From contig CAWFFO010000001.1 in assembly GCA_963815135.1 (NCBI GenBank), positions 124,001-188,000 on the forward strand: 64,000 nt of DNA, given 5' to 3'. Below, one piece after another: positions 53,836-62,836 of the stretch; within the stretch, counting starts at the first letter, position 1; every line of letters starts with the position of its first letter. The position numbers and the translations under genes were made by a program. Source of the DNA: CAIWTU01 sp963815135. Lineage in GTDB: Bacteria > Desulfobacterota > Desulfuromonadia > Geobacterales > Geobacteraceae. Below the pieces are notes generated by a model. That model did no database searches, was not told the DNA's origin, and saw only the letters and a list, made by a program, of their open reading frames with translations.

Positions 53836-56726
53836 GACGGCTTCCCTCCCGTGATGGATTCCATGGACTTTTCTATGGCGCCGAAATCAAAAGTAACGAC
53901 ATGGCTCTTGAGGAAGGCGGTGATCGCAGGATGGTTTGCTTCGATCTTCGCTGCGATGGCGAGAATATCCTGTTTATTCAATTCAACGGCCGCCTGCCGG
54001 ATTCTGTGTGCAGTCTCCGGCGGCAACGCCGCAAAATCGCTGGAAGCCGGCAGGTCAGGAGGATCGCTGTCCGGCAAAACGACCTGGTTCCAGGCCGGCC
54101 GGGCCTCGTACCTGTAGCTTACTCCCAGATCCTTTGCCATAATTTCGAATATTTCCCATTCACGAAAGGGCTTGTGCAGGACCCCGTTACAACCCGCATC
54201 TATGATAGTACCCTCGTCTTCCTTGAAAACACTGGCCGTAAGGGCGAATATGGGAATATCCTTTCCGCCGGGAAGGTTGCGGATGCGCCGGGTGGCTTCG
54301 TATCCGTCCATCACGGGCATATTCATGTCCATCCAGATGAAATGAGGATTCCATTTAAGCACGGTGTCGACCCCCTCCAAGCCGTTGCCTGAGGTCCGGA
54401 CCGAGAATCCCGCCCGGGTGAGCAGGTCTTCGAGGAGTTGGACATTATCCGGATTGTCATCGACTATCAAAACTCTTCGTTCAGCCATGTCAGCCTCCAG
54501 CCCGATTACGGATAGCGGCTGGATTGCGGTTCGGGGAATCGTTTCTTCCTGGACAGCTTCGACCGGAACCTTGACTTTGAACAAAGCTCCTTTTCCTGCT
54601 CCGCTCTCCACCGTGATCTCACCTCCCATCAGGCGTACGAAGGAGCGTGAGATAGTCAACCCCAGACCGGTGCCCTGTCGGCCTGCATTGTCCGGGCCGG
54701 CCTGGGTGAAAGATTCGAAGACCGCTTTCAGTTTCTCCTGGGCAATGCCGGGGCCGGTGTCCTGCACTTCCAGCTCAAGCAGGAGCCGGTCGGATTGGTC
54801 CCCATGGTGCCTGGTGCGGAACCGGAGAGTCACCCTGCCTTCATCCGTGAATTTGACCGCATTTCCCAGCAGGTTGATCAGCACCTGGCGTAATTTCCCC
54901 AGGTCGGCCCGGACATACCTCTCGAGTTGGGGGTCCGGTTCCACGACAAATTCGAGCCCCTTGGCCCGGGTGCGGAACCGGATCATTTCGGCGACATCCT
55001 CCATGGTGCGGGACAGGTCGAATGCCTCTTCCTTCAATTCCATTTTACCGGCTTCTATCTTGGAGAGGTCCAGCACGTCGTTGATCATGGCAAGCAGATG
55101 CTCGCCGCTGCGGTTGACGATTGCCAGGTTCTTCTGCGCCGATTCGGAAAGTGACGCATCACGGGCCATGAGCCGGGTAAAACCGAGGATAGCATTCAGG
55201 GGGGTGCGCAGTTCATGGCTCATCCGCGCCAGGAACTCGCTCTTGGCGATGTTTGCCGCTTCCGCCGCGATCCTTGCCCGGCTGAGTTGCTCTTGTGCGT
55301 TTTTCTGTTCGGTAATATCGACAAAGGCTTCAAGAAAAACCTCCTGATCGTTAAGAGTGATCGGAAGAGCGGTCTTGTATATCGGTATTTGATGGCCGTC
55401 CCTGTGAATGAGAATTCTTTCGGACCGATCGACACTTTGGCCGAGATCGAGCACCGGGCAAAGATTCTTCCCTGCCGGACACATCGTTTCATGGCAGAGA
55501 GAGCCAAGAAGACCCTCCGCCGTGGATCTGCCCATCATATCGAGCGCGGCCTGATTGATATCGAGAATCCGCTTGTCTTTTCCTACGATGAAAAAACCGA
55601 ACGGCATGGACCTGATCAAGTTATCTATGACTTCCAGTGATTGCCGCAGTTGCTCTTCCGATGCTTTTCTACCGGATATGTCGTCAATGACCCAGAGCAC
55701 ACCCTTGTTCAGATCAGGCGGTTTTTCCCCATCTATGGCCTTGCCCGACAGGGTGCACCATACCGGAGACCCGTCTTTTCTCTTCAACTGGTACTCGACC
55801 TGTATCTGTTCGCCTTGTGTCAATGAGTCGTAGTATCTGCTGCCGTATTCTTCAAAGTGTTCCCTGGAAAGGTGGACGTCGAGAACGCTCATGCCCGTCA
55901 TCTCATCGGGTGAACCGTAACCCAGTATGTCGGCCAGTCTTTGGTTACACTTGGATATCAGCCTGTACTGCTTCAGAAGTGTCATTCCCACCTGGCTGTT
56001 CTCGAATATGGCCTTGAACTCTTCCTTGGCGCTGGCGATGCCTTCTTCGTTTTCCCGGATTTTATTTATAATTTCTTTAATCTGTTTTTCGGCTGGTTTG
56101 AATATAAACAGGGCTTCCATGAGTAGAGCGAAAAGAGTAATGACCATCAGGCATATTTCTATTTTCCTGATAAACTCGACTTTTGCTTTAGCTTCCCGGT
56201 CATATTGGAATACAATCACATCCATTCCTTTAAGGAATTCGCCCTCGTTATCCGATATAATTTGTATTTTGTTTTTCAGGAGTTCAAGGTCGGCGGTCTT
56301 GACTGCGCCCAAAGCCAGAATGGAATTTGCCGCTTTAACTATGGCAGCATGTTCTGGTTGAATCCCGGCAAAGAGTTCTTTTACCTTAATACTGTTGCTG
56401 CCCGGAAGCCCCATTTCAGCATTCCCATGCTGAAGACCTCTCTGGGATATTTCCCATAATTTAACTGATTTTGCCATTTCAGTCAGATAACCTGCTCTTT
56501 TGGCAGGGTCCCTTGTTATGTAAATTCCAAAGGCACACTTGTTTATGCGCTGACTGAGCATCCGCTGTCGGCCCGCAATGTTGATTACCCGGGAATCATC
56601 TGCATTTTCGCTGAGAAAAAACTGGATGGCTGCCTGGCTCAAAATGATCAGACAGGCGATGATCGACAGGGCAAGGATGTATTTCTTTCTGAGAATGCGG
56701 TCCGTATTTGTTTCGTTATTCATCAT
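53832..56726 (-). CDS. Membrane hybrid histidine kinase with PilJ-type sensor
   Basis: A 964-aa protein. The N-terminal membrane helix is followed by a PilJ/NIT-like helical sensor with INIAGRQRMLSQRINK, a motif shared with NarX-type and PilJ sensors, then a second membrane helix (about 190-212). PAS domains follow at about 235-350 and 365-480, HisKA with ARMSHELRTPL (His504), ATPase (DTGPGIAQEKLKAVFESF, GTGLGLTISRSF), a receiver (Asp800 in IWMDMNMPVMDG) and a C-terminal helical extension of about 80 aa that lacks a clear HPt His. It overlaps the next hybrid kinase by 4 bases. Confidence 0.92.
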   Translation of the reverse strand: MMNNETNTDRILRKKYILALSIIACLIILSQAAIQFFLSENADDSRVINIAGRQRMLSQRINKCAFGIYITRDPAKRAGYLTEMAKSVKLWEISQRGLQHGNAEMGLPGSNSIKVKELFAGIQPEHAAIVKAANSILALGAVKTADLELLKNKIQIISDNEGEFLKGMDVIVFQYDREAKAKVEFIRKIEICLMVITLFALLMEALFIFKPAEKQIKEIINKIRENEEGIASAKEEFKAIFENSQVGMTLLKQYRLISKCNQRLADILGYGSPDEMTGMSVLDVHLSREHFEEYGSRYYDSLTQGEQIQVEYQLKRKDGSPVWCTLSGKAIDGEKPPDLNKGVLWVIDDISGRKASEEQLRQSLEVIDNLIRSMPFGFFIVGKDKRILDINQAALDMMGRSTAEGLLGSLCHETMCPAGKNLCPVLDLGQSVDRSERILIHRDGHQIPIYKTALPITLNDQEVFLEAFVDITEQKNAQEQLSRARIAAEAANIAKSEFLARMSHELRTPLNAILGFTRLMARDASLSESAQKNLAIVNRSGEHLLAMINDVLDLSKIEAGKMELKEEAFDLSRTMEDVAEMIRFRTRAKGLEFVVEPDPQLERYVRADLGKLRQVLINLLGNAVKFTDEGRVTLRFRTRHHGDQSDRLLLELEVQDTGPGIAQEKLKAVFESFTQAGPDNAGRQGTGLGLTISRSFVRLMGGEITVESGAGKGALFKVKVPVEAVQEETIPRTAIQPLSVIGLEADMAERRVLIVDDNPDNVQLLEDLLTRAGFSVRTSGNGLEGVDTVLKWNPHFIWMDMNMPVMDGYEATRRIRNLPGGKDIPIFALTASVFKEDEGTIIDAGCNGVLHKPFREWEIFEIMAKDLGVSYRYEARPAWNQVVLPDSDPPDLPASSDFAALPPETAHRIRQAAVELNKQDILAIAAKIEANHPAITAFLKSHVVTFDFGAIEKSMESITGGKPS

Positions 56727-56949
56727 TACTTAATGTTTTTCCGTATCTGGAAATAAAGAGATTAACCGGCGGTTTTTCAGACTCATTCCTTAATTTCATT
56801 AAATATGCTGAAAGGTTGATGCGGCATGGTTCAACAATACAGATACTTATCGGTCTGCTGAGAAAAAACTTCAACATTATTTAAGATTAAAAAAGAGAAT
56901 CATAGAGTTACAAGAAACATGATTCATGTAAAGTAAAAAAGGAAATATT

Positions 56950-59333
56950 TTATTTTGCCCAAAAATCGGCAACGTCTTTCAGGATACTGTCGGAAACGAG
57001 CTCACCCACGTCGGATTCGAACCAGTCGGCAGGCATTGACCGGCTGTAGCCCGCTTCCATGAACCTGCTGTCCATCAGGACGATGAGACCGCGGTCGGTC
57101 TCGGAGCGGATGACTCTTCCCGCCGCCTGGATCGCCCTGGCCATGGCCGGAATCGTGTAGGCATACTCAAAGCCTGCGCCATACAGGCGCTGGTAATACT
57201 GCCTCATCTGTTCCCGCTGCAGATCGAAATTGGGAAGCGGCGGGCCTATAATGAACGCGCCGATAACCATCTCCCCTGCGTAGTCAATCCCCTCCGAAAA
57301 CGATCCGCCCTGCACCGCAAAGACAATCGTCGGCTCCCGCCTGCCGCGAAGATGTTCGAGGACCTCCTCGACCCGGGCTACCTGCATGCCCCGTTCCTGC
57401 TTCAATACAGAGAAACCTTCGGGCGGTCTGAATAAATCCGCCACCCTCTCCAGGAATTCGAAACTCGGCAGAAAGACAAAATAATTGCCGCGACGCAGCG
57501 CCGTTATCCTTTGTACGGCATCCGCGATCTTTCCATAGTTGCGCTCACGCAGGCTGTACCTGGTGGAGATTTGCGGAATGATCAGGAGCTTGCGCCGCTC
57601 CTTCGGGAAGGGGCTTTGAAATTCAGCGGTCATTAACTTGCCGGGATCAAGACCGGAAAGTTTGGCATAATAATCGAATGGCTTGAGTGTCGCCGAGAAT
57701 CCTGTCACCTGCCCGAAGTCATCATAGCAATTACTGAGCATTGCCGAGGCATCGCAGCAGGTGATCCTGACCGTTCCGCCGGAAGGATGGGGATCGAAAG
57801 TCGTGAAGAACTCCTCCCTGTCCGGATCGACGGCATACTCCAGAGCTGCCGCGAATTCGGTCCAGTAAAAACAGAGGCGCAGGACGATGTCCTGCTGCCA
57901 TATTTCCGCGTCGGATTCGAGATAGCGGGAAAGAAATGCACGCAGCCTGCGCATCCTGTTCGAGAAATCGCTCCACCGGCGGATCGATTCGAATCGGGCC
58001 GGAGCTATTTCCCTTGCCGCAGGAGGCGACTGCCAGGATGCAACCGTCGAGAAGCTCCTTTGCCTCGTGGCGGAAGGGGTGGAATACAGTGCTGATCTCG
58101 TCCCTCATCTGGCCAAGAACTTGTGATGAGAGTCCGGGAGAAAGTAGTCCATGGCCCTGAGTCGGAAGATTATGGACTTCATCGATCACCAGGTTGGGTT
58201 TCCCCGCCTGATCGATGCCGATCCGCTCAGGCGTCGGGCGGCCGAGCGGGGGGCAAAGACATAGTTGTAATCGCAGATCACGATGTCGCTTTCCACGGCG
58301 CTGTCGAACTGCAGTTCAAAGGGGCATACCTGGTAGTTTTCGCCCAGGTCCGAGAAAGGTGCGGGCCTTCAGACGTCTCTTTTTTGCCAGGATATCCTGA
58401 AGCTTGTGGCTATGGAATTTTGCGTAATAATCCCGGGAATATTCGCAGTATTCGGGGGTGCATAGCGGCTCGTTCTTGAAACAGATCTTGCTTTTTGCCG
58501 TAATGGAAATCGATTTGATGTTCGCGCCCGTCTTCCTGAAAACGTCCGACGGCGTCTTCTGCCACCGAATGCTGACTGTTTTTCGGGGTGACGTAGACCA
58601 CCTTCTGCCCCCGGCTCAGTGCTTCCCTCATCACCGGATAGAGAACTCCGACGGTTTTGCCCAAGCCGGTGGGAGCCTGAATGAGCATCGGCTTTCCTTC
58701 GGCCATCCCCTGTTCGACCGTCTGTATGAGCTCGATCTGGCCGGGACGGGGCGCGGCGAAAGGAAATGCGAAGCCGGCGGCAATCTTCCTTCGCCTGGCA
58801 GCACGCTTCTCTGCCGCTCGTGCCTCGATTACGAGTTCGTCAAGGCGTAACTCCAGCCATTCTTCATACAGGGGCAGATCGAGCGAGAGTTCGAGATTTT
58901 CGGACTCGCCGTTGCGGGATGAAACCAGGTGAAATGAGAGCAACGGCAGAACATTGTGCTCGCGCCAGTAAAGGTAGCCGTATGTTTGCAGTTGCAGGCA
59001 GTAGGGATGGGTTTGCGGGTTGCCGGCAAGCCGTTGCGCCAGGTCCCGGATGGTGAAACCTGACTTTATTTCCTCGATCATTGGCGGATCGCCGCGGAAA
59101 ATACCGTCCATGCGGCCGTCGATCCTGAAGCGATACCCCTTCCAGTCGAACAGACCGCTTACCGGAACTTCGGCCTGATAAGACGCATCGGCTTTTGCTC
59201 TTTTTTTCTGTACACGTTGGTGAATTTCCAGTCCGATAGCCTCGGGGCGCCCATATCCGGAATGGGTTTCAATACTTCCGGTGCGTGGAACCGGTAAGGC
59301 AAAATCACGGAGCGGGACGGTAACGAGTTTCAA
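56950..59333 (-). pseudogene. PD-(D/E)XK nuclease-XPD/DinG-like helicase, frame broken
   Basis: Read across frames it makes a protein of about 790 aa. The N-terminal part is a RecB-like nuclease (DGRMDGIF, IEEIKSG, then a QLQTYGYL motif). It is followed by helicase Walker A APTGLGKT, a four-Cys iron-sulfur type segment (KICFKNEPLCTPEYCEY ... VCPFEL), VIDEVHN (DEAH-like box) and a C-terminal helicase domain with QAAGRVIRSETDRG. Frame jumps are needed at about 58545, 58340, 58240 and 57955. The parts outside 57.95-58.55 kb are clean. The start is a TTG with GGAGGAGAG upstream. DNA repair or processing is the likely role. Confidence 0.78.
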
Positions 59334-59590
59334 ACTGAGGCACTCTCCTCCCGGCAGTTATGCCGGTACGGCATTCAAAAAAACTTCTGGAAGTGTAGTA
59401 TATTTTCCCGGGAATATAAAGAGTCTGCCGATGTGATGGCATATTCCTCCATCCGGAATTCTGACATAAATTCCGGATGGAGAAGATGATTTCAAAGTGA
59501 AGGTACAGGGGGAAATGGATGTATAGAGTTGCTTTTAAGTCTGGTGCTCAACCGCCGTTCTGAGGCCAGTGGGAAATGCATTTGCTTCCA

Positions 59591-60538
59591 CTACCGTATC
59601 AGGCTGTCGGCCAGCCTTACCAGATTCGGAAGGTCCGGCTTGGTGACAATTTCATTGGCACCAAGGTCGCGCCATTTCAACTTGTTGTCTTCGCTTGCCA
59701 GGGACGAGAAGATAAGAACCGGCAGATCCTTGAGGAACTGGTCGTTTCTGATTTTGGCGGTAAGGTGCAGGCCATCCATCCTCGGCATTTCAACGTCGGT
59801 GATCAGCATGTCCAGCTCGCCATTCAGGGGTGTCCCCGCTGTGCGGCAGCGTTCAAGCTTGGCGTTGATCATGTTCCAGGCTTCCTCTCCGTTCTCCGCT
59901 TCCTCTACGTTATATCCTGCGGTCCTCAGGGAACTGCAGAGGTTGTTTCGTATGAAGCGGGAGTCATCGGCCACCAGAATCCTCCTGTTGCCTCGGTCAA
60001 GGGGGAGTTGCCCGGCAAACTGCTCTTCTTCGATCTGGTGGAGGATTTCCTGCTGGCAGAGCTCGGCTACGATCTTTTCGAAATCGAGGATCAGGATAAT
60101 CCGGTCCTGCATTTTTACAACCGCGGTCGTATGTGATTCGTTGATCATGTGTGCCGGCGGCTCGACGTCTTCCCAGGAGATCCTGTAGATCCGGGATACC
60201 GAGTGAACCAGTATCCCGACTTTGATCCTGTTGAACTCCAGGACCACCACGCGATCAGGGACCAGTCTGTCACTGGACTTGCCAAGAATCCGCGCCAGAT
60301 CGATAACGGTGATCACTTCTTCGCGCAGCTTCATCATTCCCTCGATGGCAGGATGACTGTTCGGAACCTTCCAGGTCCCGGGCCGCCGAAGGATTTCCCT
60401 CACTTTTGCAACATTTACCCCGTAATAGCCTGGTACCACTTTACCGTTCCGGTCAAGCTCGTCAATCTGGAACTCAACTATTTCCAGCTCGTTGGTGCCG
60501 CTTTCCAGCAGTATCTTCTGCCTGTCTTCCATTGCCAT
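59591..60538 (-). CDS. cheV: Chemotaxis protein CheV
   Basis: A 315-aa coupling protein: a CheW-like domain (about residues 15-165; ELEIVEFQIDE, VREILRRPG, LRE EVITVIDLARILG) and a receiver (LVADDSRFIRNNL, phosphorylation Asp in MLITDVEMPRMDG, Lys in VTKPD). I chose the ATG at 60538 because GAGG lies 5 bases upstream and it gives the normal family start. CheV links chemoreceptors to CheA and adapts the response. It stands alone here. Confidence 0.9.
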   Translation of the reverse strand: MAMEDRQKILLESGTNELEIVEFQIDELDRNGKVVPGYYGVNVAKVREILRRPGTWKVPNSHPAIEGMMKLREEVITVIDLARILGKSSDRLVPDRVVVLEFNRIKVGILVHSVSRIYRISWEDVEPPAHMINESHTTAVVKMQDRIILILDFEKIVAELCQQEILHQIEEEQFAGQLPLDRGNRRILVADDSRFIRNNLCSSLRTAGYNVEEAENGEEAWNMINAKLERCRTAGTPLNGELDMLITDVEMPRMDGLHLTAKIRNDQFLKDLPVLIFSSLASEDNKLKWRDLGANEIVTKPDLPNLVRLADSLIR

Positions 60539-60707
60539 CGCAACCTCGCTGTCATTTTTGAAATCGGCATCCCGCGAAAAACCTCCCGCACATTTCCGCA
60601 GCCTCATGAATATATATCGGCTGGTTCCAAAATATCTTTAAATAAGTTTGCTGTGCGGCATGGCGACGGTGGTCGACACGCACGAACCCGGAAGTAAGCT
60701 GTAATTG

Positions 60708-61529
60708 TTACCTTTTATCCCTGAAATCAAAGCCAAGGGAAGTAAAGCCTTCCTTCAGGTCCTGTATTGCAGATCCGATGAGTGAATCCAGTGAAGCCTT
60801 GTCGGGCCCCACCGCTGTCAGGGTTATGTCCAGTTGCGGCGTCTCGCCGGGCATCGTGGCCAGGGACTTGATGTAAACATCGGGGTGCGCCGGAGCGACC
60901 CTGCTGAGTACCGGTTCCAGCACCGATTCGTCATTGCAGTATACGGTAATGGTGTGCATGACCGCACTGCCGCCCTTGAAGGTCTCTTGCAGGAACGTCT
61001 GCAGCGAACTGTTGAAGATCCCTTTCAGCTCCTTGGGGACCCCGGGCAGGCTGATTATTACGGATTTTCCCGCATTAAGCAGCGAGCAGGGTGCGGTGCC
61101 GACGGGATTTTCAATCGGGATAGCGCCTTCGGGCAGCCATGCCATTTTTTCCCTCGCCGGGGTAAGTCCTCCCTGCGCCAGAATACCTTTCTCGAACAGG
61201 GCATCATAGCTGTCCCTGATCATCTGTCGCGCCTTTTCATCCAGCCTCACTTCGGTCCCGTTACATCTGGCAACAGCCTCAAGGGTCAGATCGTCCGCTG
61301 TCGGTCCGAGGCCGCCCGAGGTAAAGATGACCCTGGTCCCACGCTCCAGAGCGCCACGCAGTTCCGACGCGACTATATCAAGATCGTCGCGCAGCGCGGT
61401 TCCCCGAAGCACCTGACCTCCAAGACCGGTGATCTCCTTGCACAACCAGTGGGTGTTCGTGTCCTGGATTTCTCCGTTGAGGATTTCGTTGCCGATGATA
61501 AATATTTCAACAGTTACCGTTTCCGACAT
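60708..61529 (-). CDS. cinA: CinA-like molybdopterin-binding domain protein
   Basis: A 273-aa protein of the CinA N-terminal (COG1058) type. The start VEIFIIGNEILNGEIQDTN and the site SGGLGPTADDLT are standard. It lacks the C-terminal amidase (PncC) domain of full-length CinA (about 410 aa), so it is the short form, which in characterised cases has ADP-ribose pyrophosphatase activity. AAAGGAG precedes the ATG. Confidence 0.87.
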   Translation of the reverse strand: MSETVTVEIFIIGNEILNGEIQDTNTHWLCKEITGLGGQVLRGTALRDDLDIVASELRGALERGTRVIFTSGGLGPTADDLTLEAVARCNGTEVRLDEKARQMIRDSYDALFEKGILAQGGLTPAREKMAWLPEGAIPIENPVGTAPCSLLNAGKSVIISLPGVPKELKGIFNSSLQTFLQETFKGGSAVMHTITVYCNDESVLEPVLSRVAPAHPDVYIKSLATMPGETPQLDITLTAVGPDKASLDSLIGSAIQDLKEGFTSLGFDFRDKR

Positions 61530-61643
61530 GTCAAACTCCTTTGCCTGTAGTCAAGGCCTCGTTTGTCCGATGAATCCGGAACGTGCAAATCTTCGCTTAC
61601 TTTCAAGCATAGCATGACAATTTTGCAACGCCAGGCTCAGAAC

Positions 61644-61673
61644 CTGTAAGTATCTGTAAGTATCTGTAAGTAA
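61644..61673. repeat. Short tandem repeat (CTGTAAGTAT, three copies)
   Basis: Two exact 10-base copies and a third that differs at its last base. It looks like a slipped-strand tandem array or possible iteron-like repeat. Confidence 0.8.
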
Positions 61674-61863
61674 ATATTCGATCCACCCTCAATTGCATAT
61701 TAACAACGTCTATTTTCCCATCTCTATCGCAAAATCCCAGTCAAACCTGCTAAGCCTGAAGTTTTTCCTGGTGAACATATGTCACTTTTTTACATATCGG
61801 GAAGGTTCGTAACAAAGGCGATGATTTTGCCGTATTTTAGAAAAAAAACATTTCCACGGATGG

Positions 61864-62072
61864 TGTGGATAACTCGTCTTCATCTGTGGATAAGCTTTGA
61901 AATAACTACGTATCCTCAAGTACTTTTACAATCTGCACAACGGATAGGCAGGTTCTGTAACTACCTGAAATATCATGTCAATAGTTATTTTATGCTTTCA
62001 GGAAAAAAGTCCGTAAAGCTAATTAACCGAAGAGTGGCAAATTTTTGAAGAAGAGTGGATAACTACGGATAA
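61864..62072. promoter_or_regulatory. Cluster of DnaA-box-like sites
   Basis: TTATCCACA is present perfectly (as TGTGGATAA) at 61864-61872 and 61885-61893, 21 bases apart. TTATCCACT occurs at 62054-62062 and a weaker TTATCCGTA at 62064-62072. The sites share orientation and lie in AT-rich DNA. This is what a replication-origin or DnaA-titration region looks like; dnaA itself is not in the window, and genes on both sides run the same way, which argues against a main origin. Confidence 0.5.
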
Positions 62073-62269
62073 AATACAAAATAATCAGGAAGTTTGAATG
62101 ATTGTTATTAGTAATGGCATATTTTCAGGGAGTGTCATTTGTAAAGATTGAGACACATAAATCATGAGAAATCCCGAGGTAACAATGAAGCGAAAATCAG
62201 CCTCGCGATTATAGGGATGAATATGCCGTCATGAAAGTCGACCTTATATTCCTTGTTTGTCCTGGCAGG

Positions 62270-62581
62270 CTACATGTCATCTTCTTCCGACATTGACAGG
62301 TCGGACACAAGGCACTCCAGGTCTATTTCCTCCAGCAACTCCTCAGATGAATCGAATTGCGCCATGAATATTTCGGCATTTTTCAATGCACCCGGCATCT
62401 GCCGAAGGCTATTCATGATCAATTCCGCTATCTGCCCCGGCTTCAGTCCCGGAGTTACAGCATTTTTACTGCCGATGTTCAGCTTTCCGACAACTTCCGC
62501 TACCGACAGTTTGGTACCGCCATCCTCGTGGAGATCCTGCCAGTCCTCCACCAGAACTTCAAGACCCTCGACAAGAAACAT
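62270..62581 (-). CDS. Small acidic protein of unknown function
   Basis: A 103-aa acidic protein, not recognised. AAAGGGGA precedes the ATG. It has a helical N-terminus, a middle part GLKPGQIAELIMNSLRQMPG that may be an interaction helix, and an acidic C-terminus ending SEEDDM. No signal peptide or Cys motif apart from one Cys. It lies just past the DnaA-box region. Confidence 0.6.
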   Translation of the reverse strand: MFLVEGLEVLVEDWQDLHEDGGTKLSVAEVVGKLNIGSKNAVTPGLKPGQIAELIMNSLRQMPGALKNAEIFMAQFDSSEELLEEIDLECLVSDLSMSEEDDM

Positions 62582-62836
62582 GAAATTCCCCTTTCAGGTA
62601 AATTGAATACACCGGGAGTTTACCACCAAGGTGGTGAAGGGCAATAAAAAATGTCGGGACCAGGTCTGTCGGGCCTGAATTTGATGGGGACACCTGGGCT
62701 GTTCTTTCTTGACAACGGAACCTGCAAAACCCTGCCCATTGAGGCTTGCAAGTCTGTCTGCGGACCTGCAGTGTCCGGTTACGGTCATACTTACGGATGT
62801 TTACAGTCCCCCCGGGTTCTCTGTCGCCACATCAGT

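Larger units (their letters stand above)
61530..62269. other. 740-base gene-free AT-rich region with DnaA-box-like sites
   Basis: No convincing gene is present. The region holds three 10-base direct repeats at 61644-61673 and, further on, perfect and near-perfect DnaA boxes at 61864-62072 within AT-rich sequence. Both are listed separately. The first part is the promoter side of the cinA-like gene. Confidence 0.6.

Noticed and set aside
61530..62269. Chromosomal replication origin as a firm call
   Set aside because: dnaA, dnaN, rpmH or gidA are not nearby and genes on both sides run in the same direction. Kept only as a DnaA-box cluster.
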